Program-made: the position numbers and the translations under genes
The notes under the pieces: generated by a model
Told to the model about the DNA's origin: nothing
Seen by the model: the letters and a program-made list of their open reading frames with translations, nothing else
Database searches by the model: none
From: Glycomyces terrestris
Lineage (GTDB): Bacteria > Actinomycetota > Actinomycetes > Mycobacteriales > Micromonosporaceae
Length of the DNA: 64,000 bases
Direction: 5' to 3'
Assembly: GCF_003933745.1 (NCBI RefSeq)
Contig: NZ_RSEB01000001.1
Location: 806,001-870,000, forward strand
Part shown: positions 35,510 through 45,199 of the stretch, piece by piece
How positions within the stretch are numbered: position 1 is the first letter of the stretch
How the letters are laid out: each line of letters begins with the position of its first letter

Positions 35510-36301
35510 CTAGGCGGCGGTGGCGGTGAAGCGGCTGCCGTTGGCGGTGAGGGTGAGCGGGAGGCCGAAGGCCTTGGAGAGGGTCTCGGAGGTGAGGGCC
35601 TCGGCGATCGGGCCGGCGGCGATGACGCCGCCGCCGGAGAGGACCAGGGCGTGGGTGAAGCCCGGCGGGATCTCCTCGACGTGGTGGGTGACGAGGACGA
35701 GGGCCGGGGCGGCCTCGTCGCGGGCGAGGCCGGCGAGGGTGGCGACGAGCGCTTCGCGGGCGCCGAGGTCGAGGCCGGCGGCGGGCTCGTCGAGGAGCAG
35801 GAGCTCGGGGTCGGTCATGAGCGCGCGAGCGATGAGGACGCGCTTGCGCTCGCCTTCGGAGAGGGTGCCGAAGCGGCGGTCGGTGAGCTGGGCGACGCCG
35901 AGCCAGCGCATGAGGGAGGCGGCGCGCTCGTCGTCCTGCGGGTCGTACTCCTCGCGCCAGCGGCCCATCATGCCCCAGGCGGCGGTGCGGACGACGTCGA
36001 AGGCCTTCTCGTCGTTGGGGATCGCGTCGGCGACCTGGGTGGTGGTGAGGCCGATGCGGGGGCGCAGCTCGAACACGTCGACGCGGCCGAGGCGCTCGCC
36101 GAGGATCTCGACGACGCCGGAGGTGGGGTGGTTGCGGGCGGCCGCCAGGTTGAGCAGCGTCGTCTTCCCCGCCCCGTTGGGGCCGAGGACGACCCACCGC
36201 TGGTCGGCGTCGACGTGCCAGTCGACGCCGTCGAGGAGCTGGTTGCCGCCGCGTCGCACGGTGACGCCGGACAGGTCGAGGACGCGTTCAGACTGAGCCA
36301 C
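35510..36301 (-). CDS. COG1119-type ABC ATPase (ModF/MolC-like)
   Basis: A 263-residue ATPase without a permease gene beside it. Walker A GPNGAGKTT, signature LSEGERKRVLIARAL, Walker B LLLLDEPAAGLD and H-loop LVTHHVEEIPPG are canonical. HHVEEIPPGFTH is characteristic of the COG1119 group, once annotated as molybdenum or iron-complex ATPases. Since no permease or binding protein is near, its partner and substrate are unknown. The first codon is GTG; no strong ribosome binding site is seen. Confidence 0.88.
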   Translation of the reverse strand: MAQSERVLDLSGVTVRRGGNQLLDGVDWHVDADQRWVVLGPNGAGKTTLLNLAAARNHPTSGVVEILGERLGRVDVFELRPRIGLTTTQVADAIPNDEKAFDVVRTAAWGMMGRWREEYDPQDDERAASLMRWLGVAQLTDRRFGTLSEGERKRVLIARALMTDPELLLLDEPAAGLDLGAREALVATLAGLARDEAAPALVLVTHHVEEIPPGFTHALVLSGGGVIAAGPIAEALTSETLSKAFGLPLTLTANGSRFTATAA

Positions 36302-36440
36302 GCGTCAATGAAACCACGCGGCCTGAACGATCGGTCGGGGGCGGGCCGCGGGGCGGGAGTAGGACACACGGGCGAGCCCCGGGCCGCGCGGCGTCGGCCG
36401 CGGCCCGCTGCGGCTCGGCCCCGGGCGGCGCGCGGGGCGG

Positions 36441-36629
36441 GCATGGCGCGAGGTCGCCGCACCGGCCGCCGGGATGCAGCGGGCGGGCCGGCGACGGCGA
36501 CGTGGAGGCCGCCCTGCTGCCGCGCGGGCCCGGCGCGGGCATGGCGCGAGGTCGCCGCACCGGGCGCCGGGATGCAGCGGGCGGGCCGGTGGCAGCAGGC
36601 CCGGCTGCCGCGCGGGCCCGGGGCGGGCC
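36441..36629. repeat. 98-bp tandem repeat in an intergenic region
   Basis: Positions 36441-36491 and 36539-36589 differ at a single base, with a period of 98 bp. The following tract CTGCCGCGCGGGCCCGG also recurs (from about 36517 and 36605). The 437-bp gap 36302-36738 holds no credible gene; the open frames there are products of the repeat. Confidence 0.7.
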
Positions 36630-36657
36630 GGCGGTGCAACTGGGCGGGCGCGGTTGG

Positions 36658-36684
36658 CGTCTCACAAGTAACGTCTCACTAGTA
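36658..36684 (+). promoter_or_regulatory. Direct repeat upstream of the BcrA-type ABC operon
   Basis: CGTCTCACAAGTA and CGTCTCACTAGTA, 14 bp apart and identical at 12 of 13 positions, 55 bp before the ABC start. Possible regulator site; no cognate regulator is adjacent. Confidence 0.4.
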
Positions 36685-36738
36685 CCGCCGCTCGCGCGGC
36701 CCGACCGGTGCCCGACACCGCAGACTGGAAACGAGTAC

Positions 36739-37779
36739 ATGCCCCCCATCATCGAGATACAGGGGCTGCGGAAGACCTATCGCAGGAGCTTCCGCCAGCC
36801 GCACAACGCGTTGGACGGCCTCGACCTCGAGGTCGCCGCGGGCCAGGTGCACGGGTTCCTGGGCCCCAACGGGTCCGGCAAGACGACGACGCTGCGGGCC
36901 CTCCTCGGGCTCATCCGCGTCGACGGCGGGACCATGCGGATCTTCGGCGAGGAGGTGCCGCAGCGCCTGCCGCAGGTCGTGTCGCGCATCGGCGCGGTCG
37001 TGGAGTCCCCGCAGTTCTTCAAGCACTTCTCGGGGCGCCTGACGCTCCAGCTGCTGGCTGAGAGCGCCGGCGTGCCCAAGGACCGCGTGGAGGCGGTCCT
37101 GGAGCAGGTGGGCCTGCGGGACGCCGCGAAGGCGTCCGTGAAGGGCTACTCGCTGGGCATGCGCCAGCGCCTTGCGGTCGCGCAGGCGCTGCTGAAGCAG
37201 CCGCAGCTGCTGATCCTGGACGAGCCCGCGAACGGCCTCGACCCGGCGGGCATCCACCACATGCGCGAGCTCCTCCAATGGCTCGCGCACGAGCAGGGCG
37301 TCACGGTCGTCGTGTCCTCGCACCTGCTGTCCGAGGTGCAGCAGCTGTGCGACTCGATGACGATCGTGTCGCGGGGCCGGCGCATCGTCGACGGCTCGGT
37401 GGCCGAGATCATCGCCGGGCACTCGGGGGCGTCGCTGAGCGTGCGCTTCCCCGACGCCGCGTCGCTTCCCGAAGCGGCCGAGGCGCTCACGGCGGCGAAG
37501 CCGACCGTCGGCGCGGTCGTGGAACGCGACCGGCTCGTCGTCACCGGCGCGCCGGAGGCGGCGTGGGTGACGCAGACGCTGGCCGAGGCGGGGATCTACC
37601 TGTCGGAGCTGGTGACGCAGACGAAGAACCTGGAATCGGTGTTCCTGGAGCTGACGGGCACGGCCCCGGCGCCCGGGCAGACGGTCCAGATCGGGCAGTC
37701 GGTGGCGGTGCCGGAGACGGCCGCGCCGATCGAGGTGCCGGTCACGGTCGCGAACGAGGCCGAGGAGGCGCAGCGGTGA
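36739..37779 (+). CDS. BcrA-type ABC transporter ATPase
   Basis: A 346-residue ATPase of the drug/antibiotic (DrrA/BcrA) or lantibiotic-immunity class. Walker A GPNGSGKTT, signature YSLGMRQRLAVA, Walker B LLILDEPANGLDPAG and the H-loop SSHLLSE are all intact. The C-terminal extension past residue 230 is usual for BcrA-type proteins and includes ESVFLELTG. It overlaps the permease GTG by a few bases (GTGA). The pair could confer resistance to or export of a small molecule. The ATG at 36739 is chosen because conservation starts here and GGAAACGAG precedes it. Confidence 0.92.
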   Translation: MPPIIEIQGLRKTYRRSFRQPHNALDGLDLEVAAGQVHGFLGPNGSGKTTTLRALLGLIRVDGGTMRIFGEEVPQRLPQVVSRIGAVVESPQFFKHFSGRLTLQLLAESAGVPKDRVEAVLEQVGLRDAAKASVKGYSLGMRQRLAVAQALLKQPQLLILDEPANGLDPAGIHHMRELLQWLAHEQGVTVVVSSHLLSEVQQLCDSMTIVSRGRRIVDGSVAEIIAGHSGASLSVRFPDAASLPEAAEALTAAKPTVGAVVERDRLVVTGAPEAAWVTQTLAEAGIYLSELVTQTKNLESVFLELTGTAPAPGQTVQIGQSVAVPETAAPIEVPVTVANEAEEAQR

Positions 37780-38792
37780 ACCTGTTCAAAGCGGAGCTGC
37801 GGCGCATCGTGCGCCGGCGCCTGTCGCTCATCTTCGGCATCCTCGCGCTCGCGGGCGTGGTGGTCCTGTCGGGGTTCATCTGGGCGATCTCCAGCCAGGG
37901 GCCGAGCGAGGCCGAGCTGGCCGAGGCGCAGGAGATGGCCGACGACTGGAACATGGAGAACCCGGACTACGTCGACTGCATCGGGGAGGAGGACTACTTC
38001 GAGGACAACGAGTTCTACGAGTGGGCCCTGACCGACCCGGAGTACGAGGAGCTGAGCCACCAGGAGCGCTGCGAGGCGTACGTGGGCGGTTCGCGGGCCT
38101 CGGACTACGTGTGGACGTACACGTTCGACTTCGAGTCCGAGGGCCCCTCGATGCTGCTCGGGGTCGTGATCGTCGCCGGGCTCATCATGATGATGCTGGC
38201 GTCCTCGGCGATCGGCGCGGAGTGGTCGAGCGGCGGCATGTCGAACCTGATGGTGTGGCACCCCAACCGGATGCAGGTGTGGGGCGCGAAGCTCGGCGCG
38301 GCGCTCGCGCTGTGCGCGGTCGCGATGATCGCGCTGGCGGCGCTCGCGTTCGGGCTGCTGTTCCTGACGGCCGCGGTGCGCGGCGAGGTCGGCACCCTCG
38401 ACGGGCCGTGGTGGGAGGAGACCCTGGAGGTCCTGCTGCGCACGGGCGTGCTGGCGCTGGGGATGACGACGCTGGGCGCGTCCCTGGCGATGCTCGGCCG
38501 CCACACGGCGATCGCGGGCGGCGTCATCGCGGGCTACCTCATCATCGGCGACCTGATCGTGCAGATGGCGTCGATGGCGATGCCGATGCCGTTCCCCGAG
38601 CGGCTCTCGCTGTACACGTGGGTCATCGCGTGGATCTCCGGCCGCATCGAGCTGACCGACTGGAGCGACATGGGCATGAACCCGGACGTCATGGTGATCA
38701 CCTGGGGCGACGCCGGCCTGCTCCTCGGCGGCATCGTGCTCCTGTTCGGCGCCTTGGCGACCTGGTCGTTCCACCGCAGGGACGCCGCTTAG
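37776..38792 (+). CDS. ABC-2 type permease with an acidic external loop
   Basis: Membrane partner of the preceding ATPase, 338 residues. Helix 1 spans about residues 17-37. It is followed by an external segment of about 80 residues that is strongly acidic (IGEEDYFEDNEFYEW) and has two Cys (in VDCIG and QERCEAY), which could form a disulfide. Five more helices follow, including SMLLGVVIVAGLIMMMLASS and MGMNPDVMVITWG toward the end. The arrangement suits a BcrB-like exporter. The GTG start overlaps the ATPase stop; no other start has better support. Confidence 0.85.
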   Translation: MNLFKAELRRIVRRRLSLIFGILALAGVVVLSGFIWAISSQGPSEAELAEAQEMADDWNMENPDYVDCIGEEDYFEDNEFYEWALTDPEYEELSHQERCEAYVGGSRASDYVWTYTFDFESEGPSMLLGVVIVAGLIMMMLASSAIGAEWSSGGMSNLMVWHPNRMQVWGAKLGAALALCAVAMIALAALAFGLLFLTAAVRGEVGTLDGPWWEETLEVLLRTGVLALGMTTLGASLAMLGRHTAIAGGVIAGYLIIGDLIVQMASMAMPMPFPERLSLYTWVIAWISGRIELTDWSDMGMNPDVMVITWGDAGLLLGGIVLLFGALATWSFHRRDAA

Positions 38793-38816
38793 CGCGGCCC
38801 CAGAGCGACACGTTCG

Positions 38817-38851
38817 ACGCCGCCCCCGCCGCATCGCGGCGGGGGCGGCGT
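38817..38851. terminator. Bidirectional terminator ABC permease / ROK repressor
   Basis: Perfect 16-bp stem (ACGCCGCCCCCGCCGC and complement) with the 3-base loop ATC, between convergent genes. Confidence 0.75.
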
Positions 38852-38881
38852 TCCGCGTTCAGAGGCCCCGCCGAAGAGGCG

Positions 38882-40051
38882 CTAGTCGAAGAGGCTCTCG
38901 CGCACCGCGTCGAGGCCGTGGAGGATCGCGCCGCGCATGATGGGCTCCTCGATGACCGTGCCGGCGACGACGCTCGGGTTGACCGGGGCGAGCTGGGAGG
39001 TCTGGGCCGCGACGCGGCCGGCGAGCTCCAGTCCCCCGGCGTAGCCCACCGGGCCGCCCAGGACGACGACCGTGGGGTCCAGGAGCACGCACACCGCGAC
39101 GATGCCGAGGGCGATCCCGCGCGCGATCTCGTCCAGGCACCCCGCGCCGGCCTCGCCGGCCGCGAGCGCCGCCGTCAGCACCTCTTCGGGCTCGGTGGCC
39201 TCGAAGCCGTGCTTCGCGCCGATGTCGAGCACCGCGTCCCCGCCGATGACGCGCTGGTACGAGCCCTTCGACAGGCGCGTCACGACGCCGCCGGTCGGCA
39301 GGTCGCCGCCCGGCACCGGGAGGAAGCCGATCTCCCCGGCCGCACCCGAGGCGCCCCGGTAGAGCTGCCCGTTGAGGATGACGCCGAGGCCGAGGCCGCC
39401 GCCGAACCAGGCGTACACGAAGTCCGCGGCGCCGCCCGCGCCGCCGGAGCGCTGCTCGGCGAGCGTGGCCAGGTTGACGTCGTTCTCGATGGCGACCGCG
39501 GGCGCGAACTCCTCGTTCAGGGCCGTGCGCAGGCCGCGGTGCCAGGCCGGGAGGTTCCAGGAGAAGCCGATGTCGCCGCTGGCGGGGTCGATGACGCCGG
39601 GCGTGCCGAGGGTGATCCGCTGGACCTTCGCCATCTCGATGCCGGCGTCGGCCACGGAGTCGGTGACGACGCGCCGCACCACCGCGACCGGGTCCGTCGA
39701 GCCCTCCACGTCGATCTCGGCGCGGCCGACGATGCGGCCGGTGAAGTCCGCGCAGGCGCCCTTCGTGGTCACGGGCCCGACCTCGACGCCGACGACGTAC
39801 GTGAACGTGGGCACGGCCGCGTACAGCGACGCGTTGGGGCCGCGCCCGCCCGACTTCGACCCGACGACCTCGACCAGGCCGCGGGTCTGGAGGCGCTCCA
39901 TCATCTGCGAGGCGGTGACCTTGGACATCGAGGTCCGCTCGGCGAGCTGGGCGCGGGTCTGGGGCCCGTCTTCAAGCAGGAGCTTCAGCGCGGCCTGGTC
40001 GTTGAGGACGCGCAGCAGCTTGGGCACCCCGGGGGTGTGGCTCTTCGGCAT
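38882..40051 (-). CDS. ROK-family transcriptional repressor without the zinc motif
   Basis: A 389-residue NagC/XylR-type regulator. The N-terminal winged helix is TRAQLAERTSMSKVTASQMMERLQTRGLVEV in pieces (residues about 33-65). The sugar-kinase-like domain retains IENDVNLATLAEQRSG and GEIGFLPV. It lacks the CxCGxxGC zinc cluster of ROK kinases and most regulators, so it is either a regulator with altered ligand binding or one that senses a phosphosugar differently. ATG 40051 has GGAGGAGAAGGAAG just upstream. It lies 70 bp past the GDH gene end on the same strand; no sugar gene is adjacent. Confidence 0.9.
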   Translation of the reverse strand: MPKSHTPGVPKLLRVLNDQAALKLLLEDGPQTRAQLAERTSMSKVTASQMMERLQTRGLVEVVGSKSGGRGPNASLYAAVPTFTYVVGVEVGPVTTKGACADFTGRIVGRAEIDVEGSTDPVAVVRRVVTDSVADAGIEMAKVQRITLGTPGVIDPASGDIGFSWNLPAWHRGLRTALNEEFAPAVAIENDVNLATLAEQRSGGAGGAADFVYAWFGGGLGLGVILNGQLYRGASGAAGEIGFLPVPGGDLPTGGVVTRLSKGSYQRVIGGDAVLDIGAKHGFEATEPEEVLTAALAAGEAGAGCLDEIARGIALGIVAVCVLLDPTVVVLGGPVGYAGGLELAGRVAAQTSQLAPVNPSVVAGTVIEEPIMRGAILHGLDAVRESLFD

Positions 40052-40121
40052 TCGTACTTCCTTCTCCTCCGAGCCCACATTATCCACGGGGTCCCCACCC
40101 GCCACCGGCGCGTGTGAGCGG

Positions 40122-43100
40122 TCAATCCCCGTCGGTCTCCACGAGCCCGCGGATCTGCCGCAGCGAGACCGACAGGACGGCGAGCTTCTCGTCGGAGCGC
40201 TCGGCCTCCTCGGTCGCCTCGTGGATCCGCGCGATCTCGGCGGCGTTGCGCTCGGCCCACGAGTCGACGGCCTCAGCCGGGTCGGTGCCCGGTTTCGCTT
40301 GCAGCACACTGGAGGTCAGGCCGTGCATGGCGCCGTACAGGTCGTAGCGCAGGGCCGACCGGGCGAGGGTCTGCCAGCGGTTCGTGCGCGGCAGGGCCGA
40401 GATCTGGTTGAGGATCTCGTCCAGGTGCACCCGCGCGGCGATCCCGTAGTAGACCTTCGCGGTCGTCTCCAGGTCGGTCTCCAGCAGCCGCGCGCACTCC
40501 ACGACGTCGACCAGGCCGAACCCGAAGATGGGCGCGGAGGCGTCGCGGGCGATCTCGGCGGGCATGCCCTGGTCCTCGAGCTGGTCCACGAACTCCTCGA
40601 ACCCGACGGCCTCGGAGTCGGTGAGCAGCACCGGGAGCATCGGCTGGAGCACCGCCAGGCCCGGGCGCAGCCGCTCGGTCTCGGCGGTGACGTCGAGCTG
40701 CCCGCGCCGGTGCTGCACGAGCCAGCGCACGCCGCGGTCGAGGAGTCGCCGGATCACGAGCATGGCCGCGACCTGGGACTCCTGCGGGACCTGGTTGTCG
40801 AGGGCCTCGATGCGCCGCCACAGGGCCGGCAGGCCGAAGGCGTCGCGGATGATGACGTACGCGCGGATGACGTCCACGACGTCGGCGCCGGTCTCGTCGG
40901 CGATGCGGAACAGGAACGTGGTGCCGCCGCGGTTGACGGCCTCGCCGACGACCGCGGTGGTGACGATCTCGCGGTGGAGCGGGTGCTCGGCCATGAGGTC
41001 GGCGTACGGTTCGCGCAGCGGCGCCGGGAAGTACTCGCGCAGCACCGGCGCGGTCCAGTCCTCGGTCGGCAGGTCGGAGTCGAGGACGGCGCGCTTGGCC
41101 CAGATCTTCACGTACGAGAGCAGGACCGAGAGCTCGGGCTCGGTGAGGCCGCCGCCCGCGGCGGAGCGCTCCTTGAGCTGCTTGTCGCTGGGCAGGCCCT
41201 CGATCTCGCGATCGAGGCCGACGGTCTTCTCCAGGTGCTTCATCAGTCTGATGTGGACGGGGAGCAGGCGCCGGTTGAGGCGGATCGCGTTGGCCAGGGC
41301 CATGTTCTGGCCGTAGTTGTCGGCCAGCACCGCGTCGGCGACGGCGTCGGCCATGTCCATGAACAGCTTGTCGCGCCCGGCCGGGTCGCAGCGGCCGGTG
41401 AGCGTCGCCGAGCGCAGCAGGATCTTGATGTTGACCTCGTGGTCGGAGGTGTCGACGCCCGCGGAGTTGTCGATGAAGTCGGTGTTCATGCGCCCGCCGA
41501 GCCGCTCGGGGCCGCCGGACTGGGCGTACTCGATGCGGCCGAGCTGCGTGAAGCCGAGGTTGCCGCCCTCGCCGACGACGCGGCAGCGCAGGTCCTCGCC
41601 GTTGACGCGGACCGGGTCGTTCGACTTGTCGCCCGCGTCGGCGTCGCTCTGCGCGGACGACTTCACGTACGTGCCGATGCCGCCGTTCCACAGCAGGTCG
41701 ACCGGGGCGGTGAGGATCGCGCGGATGAGCTCGGGCGGGGTGAGGTCCTTGACGTCGGCGTCGATGCCGAGCACGGCCCGCACCTCCTCGGAGACCGGGA
41801 TCGACTTCGCGGCCCGCTCCCACACGCCGCCGCCCGCGGAGATGAGCGAGCGGTCGTAGTCGGCCCACGTCGAGCGCGGCAGGTCGAACAGGCGGCGCCG
41901 CTCCGCGAACGACGCGGAGGCGTCCGGGTCGGGGTCGATGAAGATGTGCATGTGGTTGAACGCGGCCACGAGCCGGATGTGCTCGGAGAGGAGCATGCCG
42001 TTGCCGAACACGTCGCCGGACATGTCGCCGATGCCGACGACGGTGAAGTCCTGCGTCTGCGTGTCCAGGCCCTCGGCGCGGAAGTGGCGCTTGACGGACT
42101 CCCAGGCGCCGCGCGCGGTGATGCCCATCTTCTTGTGGTCGTAGCCGACCGAGCCGCCGGAGGCGAACGCGTCGCCGAGCCAGAACCCGTACTCGGCGGC
42201 GACGGCGTTGGCGACGTCGGAGAACGTCGCGGTGCCCTTGTCGGCGGCGACGACGAGGTACGGGTCGTCGCCGTCGTGGCGGACCACGTTCGGGGGCGGG
42301 ACGACGGTGTTGTCGGCGTCGCGGTTGTCGGTGATGTCGAGGAGCGCGGAGATGAACTCGCGGTAGCGGGCGACGCCCTCGGCCTGGAACGCGGCCCGGT
42401 CGGCGAAGCCGTCCTTCTTGAGCACGAACCCGCCCTTGGCGCCCACCGGCGTGATGACGGTGTTCTTGACCTCCTGGGCCTTGACGAGGCCGAGGATCTC
42501 GGTGCGGAAGTCCTCGCGCCGGTCGGACCAGCGCAGGCCCCCGCGCGCGACCTTGCCGTAGCGCATGTGGACGCCCTCGAAGTTCGGGGAGTACACGAAC
42601 ACCTCGAACATGGGGCGGGGCTTGGGCAGGAAGTCGATCGCGCGGGCGTCGAACTTGAACGCCACGTACTCCTTCGGGCGGCCGGAGCGGCCGCGCTGGA
42701 AGTACGAGGTGCGCAGCGTGGAGCGGATGAGCGTCAGGAACGCGCGCAGGATGCGGTCGGCGTCGAGGCTGGGGACGGCCGCGAGGCCCTCGGCGAGGGC
42801 GTCGTCGATGCGGGCCACGGCCGCCTCGCGGTCGGCGCCCACGCGCGGGTCGAAGCGGGCCTCGAAGAGCCGCACCAGGTTCCCGGCGATCTCGGGGTAG
42901 GCGCCGAGGGTCGCGGCGATGAAGTCCTGCGAGAACACGAATCCGCACTGGCGCAGGTACTTCGCGAGCGCGCGCAGGACGACGACCTGCCGCCAGGTGA
43001 GGCCGGCGTGGATGACGAGCTCGTTGAGCCGGTCGGACTCGGCCTCGCCGGACCAGGCGGCGCGGAACGCGTTCTCGAAGCGGATGCGCAGCTGCGGCAC

Positions 43101-44987
43101 CGACTCGGCGGCCTCGCCGGGCAGTTCGAGTCCGAAGTCGTGCAGGTGGATCGTGCCGTCGGCGCGCTTGATGTGGTACGGGCGCTCCTCGGCGACGCGG
43201 ACGCCGAGGTCGCGCAGGACCGGGAGCGCCTCGGAGAGGCCCACGGGCTGGTCGAAGGCGTACAGCTTGAAGTGGACGTTCGCGTCGTCGCCGCCGCGGC
43301 GGAACAGCTGGAGCTCCATGTCGCCGGGTTCGCGGAGCAGTTCGAGCTTCGCGATGTCCTTGGCGGCGTCGATGGGCGTGTGCTCGGCCTTGTACGCGGG
43401 CGGGTACGCGTTCGTGTACGTCTTGTAGAGGGTGCGGGCCTGGCCCTCGCCGACGTGGTGGTCGAGCTGGAGGGCGAGGTCGGCGTCCCAGGAGCGGGTG
43501 GCGTCGGCGAGCTCGGCCTGGATGGACTCGACGTCGACCGGCGGGTGGTCGGCGAACGGGTCGATGCGCACCACGAAGTGGAGGCGGGCGAGCACGGACT
43601 CGGTGACGCGCGCGTCGTAGTCGACGGCCTTGCCGTGGAGGCGGCGGCGCAGGATCGACTCGATCTTGATCCGGTTCTCGGTGTTGTACCGGTCCCGGGG
43701 CAGGTAGACGAGGCAGGAGTAGAAGCGGCCGTACACGTCGCGGCGCGCGAACAGGCGCAGGCGGCGGCGTCCGGCCAGGCGCAGCACGCCCATCGCGGTG
43801 GAGTACAGGTCGTCGGTGCGGGCCTGGAACAGCTCGTCGCGCGGGTAGGTCTCGAGGGCGGTGACGAGGTCCTTCCCGGAGTGGGAGGACAGGGTCACGC
43901 CCGAGCGTTCGAGCACGTCGGCGACCTTGCGTTTGACGACGGGCAGGTCGGTGACGCTGGAGAGGTAGGCCGCGGAGGTGAACAGGCCGAGGAAGCGCAG
44001 CTCGCCGTCGGGTTCGCCGGCCTCGTTGAACGTCTTCACGCCGATGTAGTCCATGAAGGACGTGCGGTGGACGGTGGAGCGCGCGTTCGACTTGGTGATG
44101 ACCAGGAGCCGCTTGGTGCCGATCTGGGAGCGGGCGTCGGCGTTGAACGTCGTCAGCGGCCGCGGCGCGGCGGGGGCCTTGCGCAGCAGACCCAGGCCGG
44201 TCTCGGCGAGCGGCGTGAGCGCCTGGGCGTCGCCCTCGCCGGTCAGCCGGTACTGGCGGAAGCCGAGGAACGTGAACTTGTCGTCGGCGAGCCAGCGCAG
44301 GAGCTCGACGGTGTCGTCGATGTCCTTGGGCGGCACGGGGAGCGGGATGGTGCCCTCGGCGCCGGAGGCGGCGCGGTCGAGGTCCTCGGCGATCTCGAGG
44401 GCCTTGCCGCGCATGGCCTGCCAGTCGGCGACGCAGGCGGCGACGTCGGCGAGGACGACCTCGATCTCGGCTTCGAGGCGCCGCACGTCCTCGGCGTCGG
44501 CGAGGCGCTGGACCTCGATGTGCATCCAGGACTCGGCGCGGCCGCCGGGGGCGGGGGCCTCCTGGAGGGTCCCGTCCTCGTCGCGGCGGACCGGGACGAT
44601 CGGGTGGACGAACACGGCGATGTCGATGCCGTGCCGGTTGAACAGGCCCGTGAGCGAGTCGACCAGGAACGGGGAGTCGTCGCAGACGAGGTCGACGCGC
44701 GTGGAGGAGGCGGCGTCGGGGCCCTCGGCGTCGTCGGGGCAGTCGATCTCCAGGCAGACCTGGCCCGGGGCGCGGGTCTCGGCCATGCGGCGGTGATGGG
44801 CGGTGGTCTCGAGCAGCTGCTGCGCGGAGCGGCCGACGAGGTCGTCGTCGGACACCAGGCTCCAGTACAGCTCGACCAGCCGGGCCAGGGATTCGTCGGA
44901 TCCGGCCAGTCGGGCCGCCTCGGTCAGCAGTTCCTCCCGGTCGGGGAGGGTCTCGCGGAACTCTTCGTCTCCGATGAACGCCAACAC
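40122..44987 (-). CDS. gdhB: NAD-specific glutamate dehydrogenase, large (GDH-180) type
   Basis: Reversible deamination of L-glutamate to 2-oxoglutarate with NAD+. At 1,621 residues it is the ~180-kDa class known from Streptomyces and mycobacteria. The catalytic dehydrogenase core lies in the middle (GLRWSDRREDFRTEILGL, VKAQEVKNTVITPVGAKGGFVLK and GSVGYDHKKMGITARGAW, read as separate blocks). Long N- and C-terminal regulatory arms surround it. It starts with GTG at 44987. It is divergent from the DUF4178 operon and followed on the same strand by the ROK repressor. In related species the enzyme is controlled by GarA-like FHA proteins; none is seen here. The glutamate importer lies 7 kb upstream. 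Confidence 0.95.
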   Translation of the reverse strand: MLAFIGDEEFRETLPDREELLTEAARLAGSDESLARLVELYWSLVSDDDLVGRSAQQLLETTAHHRRMAETRAPGQVCLEIDCPDDAEGPDAASSTRVDLVCDDSPFLVDSLTGLFNRHGIDIAVFVHPIVPVRRDEDGTLQEAPAPGGRAESWMHIEVQRLADAEDVRRLEAEIEVVLADVAACVADWQAMRGKALEIAEDLDRAASGAEGTIPLPVPPKDIDDTVELLRWLADDKFTFLGFRQYRLTGEGDAQALTPLAETGLGLLRKAPAAPRPLTTFNADARSQIGTKRLLVITKSNARSTVHRTSFMDYIGVKTFNEAGEPDGELRFLGLFTSAAYLSSVTDLPVVKRKVADVLERSGVTLSSHSGKDLVTALETYPRDELFQARTDDLYSTAMGVLRLAGRRRLRLFARRDVYGRFYSCLVYLPRDRYNTENRIKIESILRRRLHGKAVDYDARVTESVLARLHFVVRIDPFADHPPVDVESIQAELADATRSWDADLALQLDHHVGEGQARTLYKTYTNAYPPAYKAEHTPIDAAKDIAKLELLREPGDMELQLFRRGGDDANVHFKLYAFDQPVGLSEALPVLRDLGVRVAEERPYHIKRADGTIHLHDFGLELPGEAAESVPQLRIRFENAFRAAWSGEAESDRLNELVIHAGLTWRQVVVLRALAKYLRQCGFVFSQDFIAATLGAYPEIAGNLVRLFEARFDPRVGADREAAVARIDDALAEGLAAVPSLDADRILRAFLTLIRSTLRTSYFQRGRSGRPKEYVAFKFDARAIDFLPKPRPMFEVFVYSPNFEGVHMRYGKVARGGLRWSDRREDFRTEILGLVKAQEVKNTVITPVGAKGGFVLKKDGFADRAAFQAEGVARYREFISALLDITDNRDADNTVVPPPNVVRHDGDDPYLVVAADKGTATFSDVANAVAAEYGFWLGDAFASGGSVGYDHKKMGITARGAWESVKRHFRAEGLDTQTQDFTVVGIGDMSGDVFGNGMLLSEHIRLVAAFNHMHIFIDPDPDASASFAERRRLFDLPRSTWADYDRSLISAGGGVWERAAKSIPVSEEVRAVLGIDADVKDLTPPELIRAILTAPVDLLWNGGIGTYVKSSAQSDADAGDKSNDPVRVNGEDLRCRVVGEGGNLGFTQLGRIEYAQSGGPERLGGRMNTDFIDNSAGVDTSDHEVNIKILLRSATLTGRCDPAGRDKLFMDMADAVADAVLADNYGQNMALANAIRLNRRLLPVHIRLMKHLEKTVGLDREIEGLPSDKQLKERSAAGGGLTEPELSVLLSYVKIWAKRAVLDSDLPTEDWTAPVLREYFPAPLREPYADLMAEHPLHREIVTTAVVGEAVNRGGTTFLFRIADETGADVVDVIRAYVIIRDAFGLPALWRRIEALDNQVPQESQVAAMLVIRRLLDRGVRWLVQHRRGQLDVTAETERLRPGLAVLQPMLPVLLTDSEAVGFEEFVDQLEDQGMPAEIARDASAPIFGFGLVDVVECARLLETDLETTAKVYYGIAARVHLDEILNQISALPRTNRWQTLARSALRYDLYGAMHGLTSSVLQAKPGTDPAEAVDSWAERNAAEIARIHEATEEAERSDEKLAVLSVSLRQIRGLVETDGD

Positions 44988-45156
44988 GTCTCGATACTCC
45001 AGTCCGAATCACGTTCGACCCACATCATTGTGAGTCGTTTCCAGGCTAGATCCTAGGGTTCGCAGACGACGGCGGGGTTACACCAGAGTTGCCGACGCGA
45101 CCGGAGTGACCGCCGTCTCCGCACCGGCCGTACCCCAGGCGGTGCCACGCTGGCGG

Positions 45157-45162
45157 TAGAGT
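45157..45162 (+). promoter_or_regulatory. -10 element of the DUF4178-speE operon
   Basis: TAGAGT about 38 bases before the DUF4178 ATG; the leader then carries AGAAGG as a ribosome binding site. Confidence 0.4.
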
Positions 45163-45199
45163 GACGTCAAGGAAACACCCCACAACAGAAGGCACCGCC

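Noticed and set aside
39372-45056. 1,894-codon open frame antisense to the NAD-GDH gene
   Set aside because: Translation is low-complexity and lacks any family motif, while the minus strand encodes a fully recognisable NAD-GDH. High G+C keeps antisense frames open.
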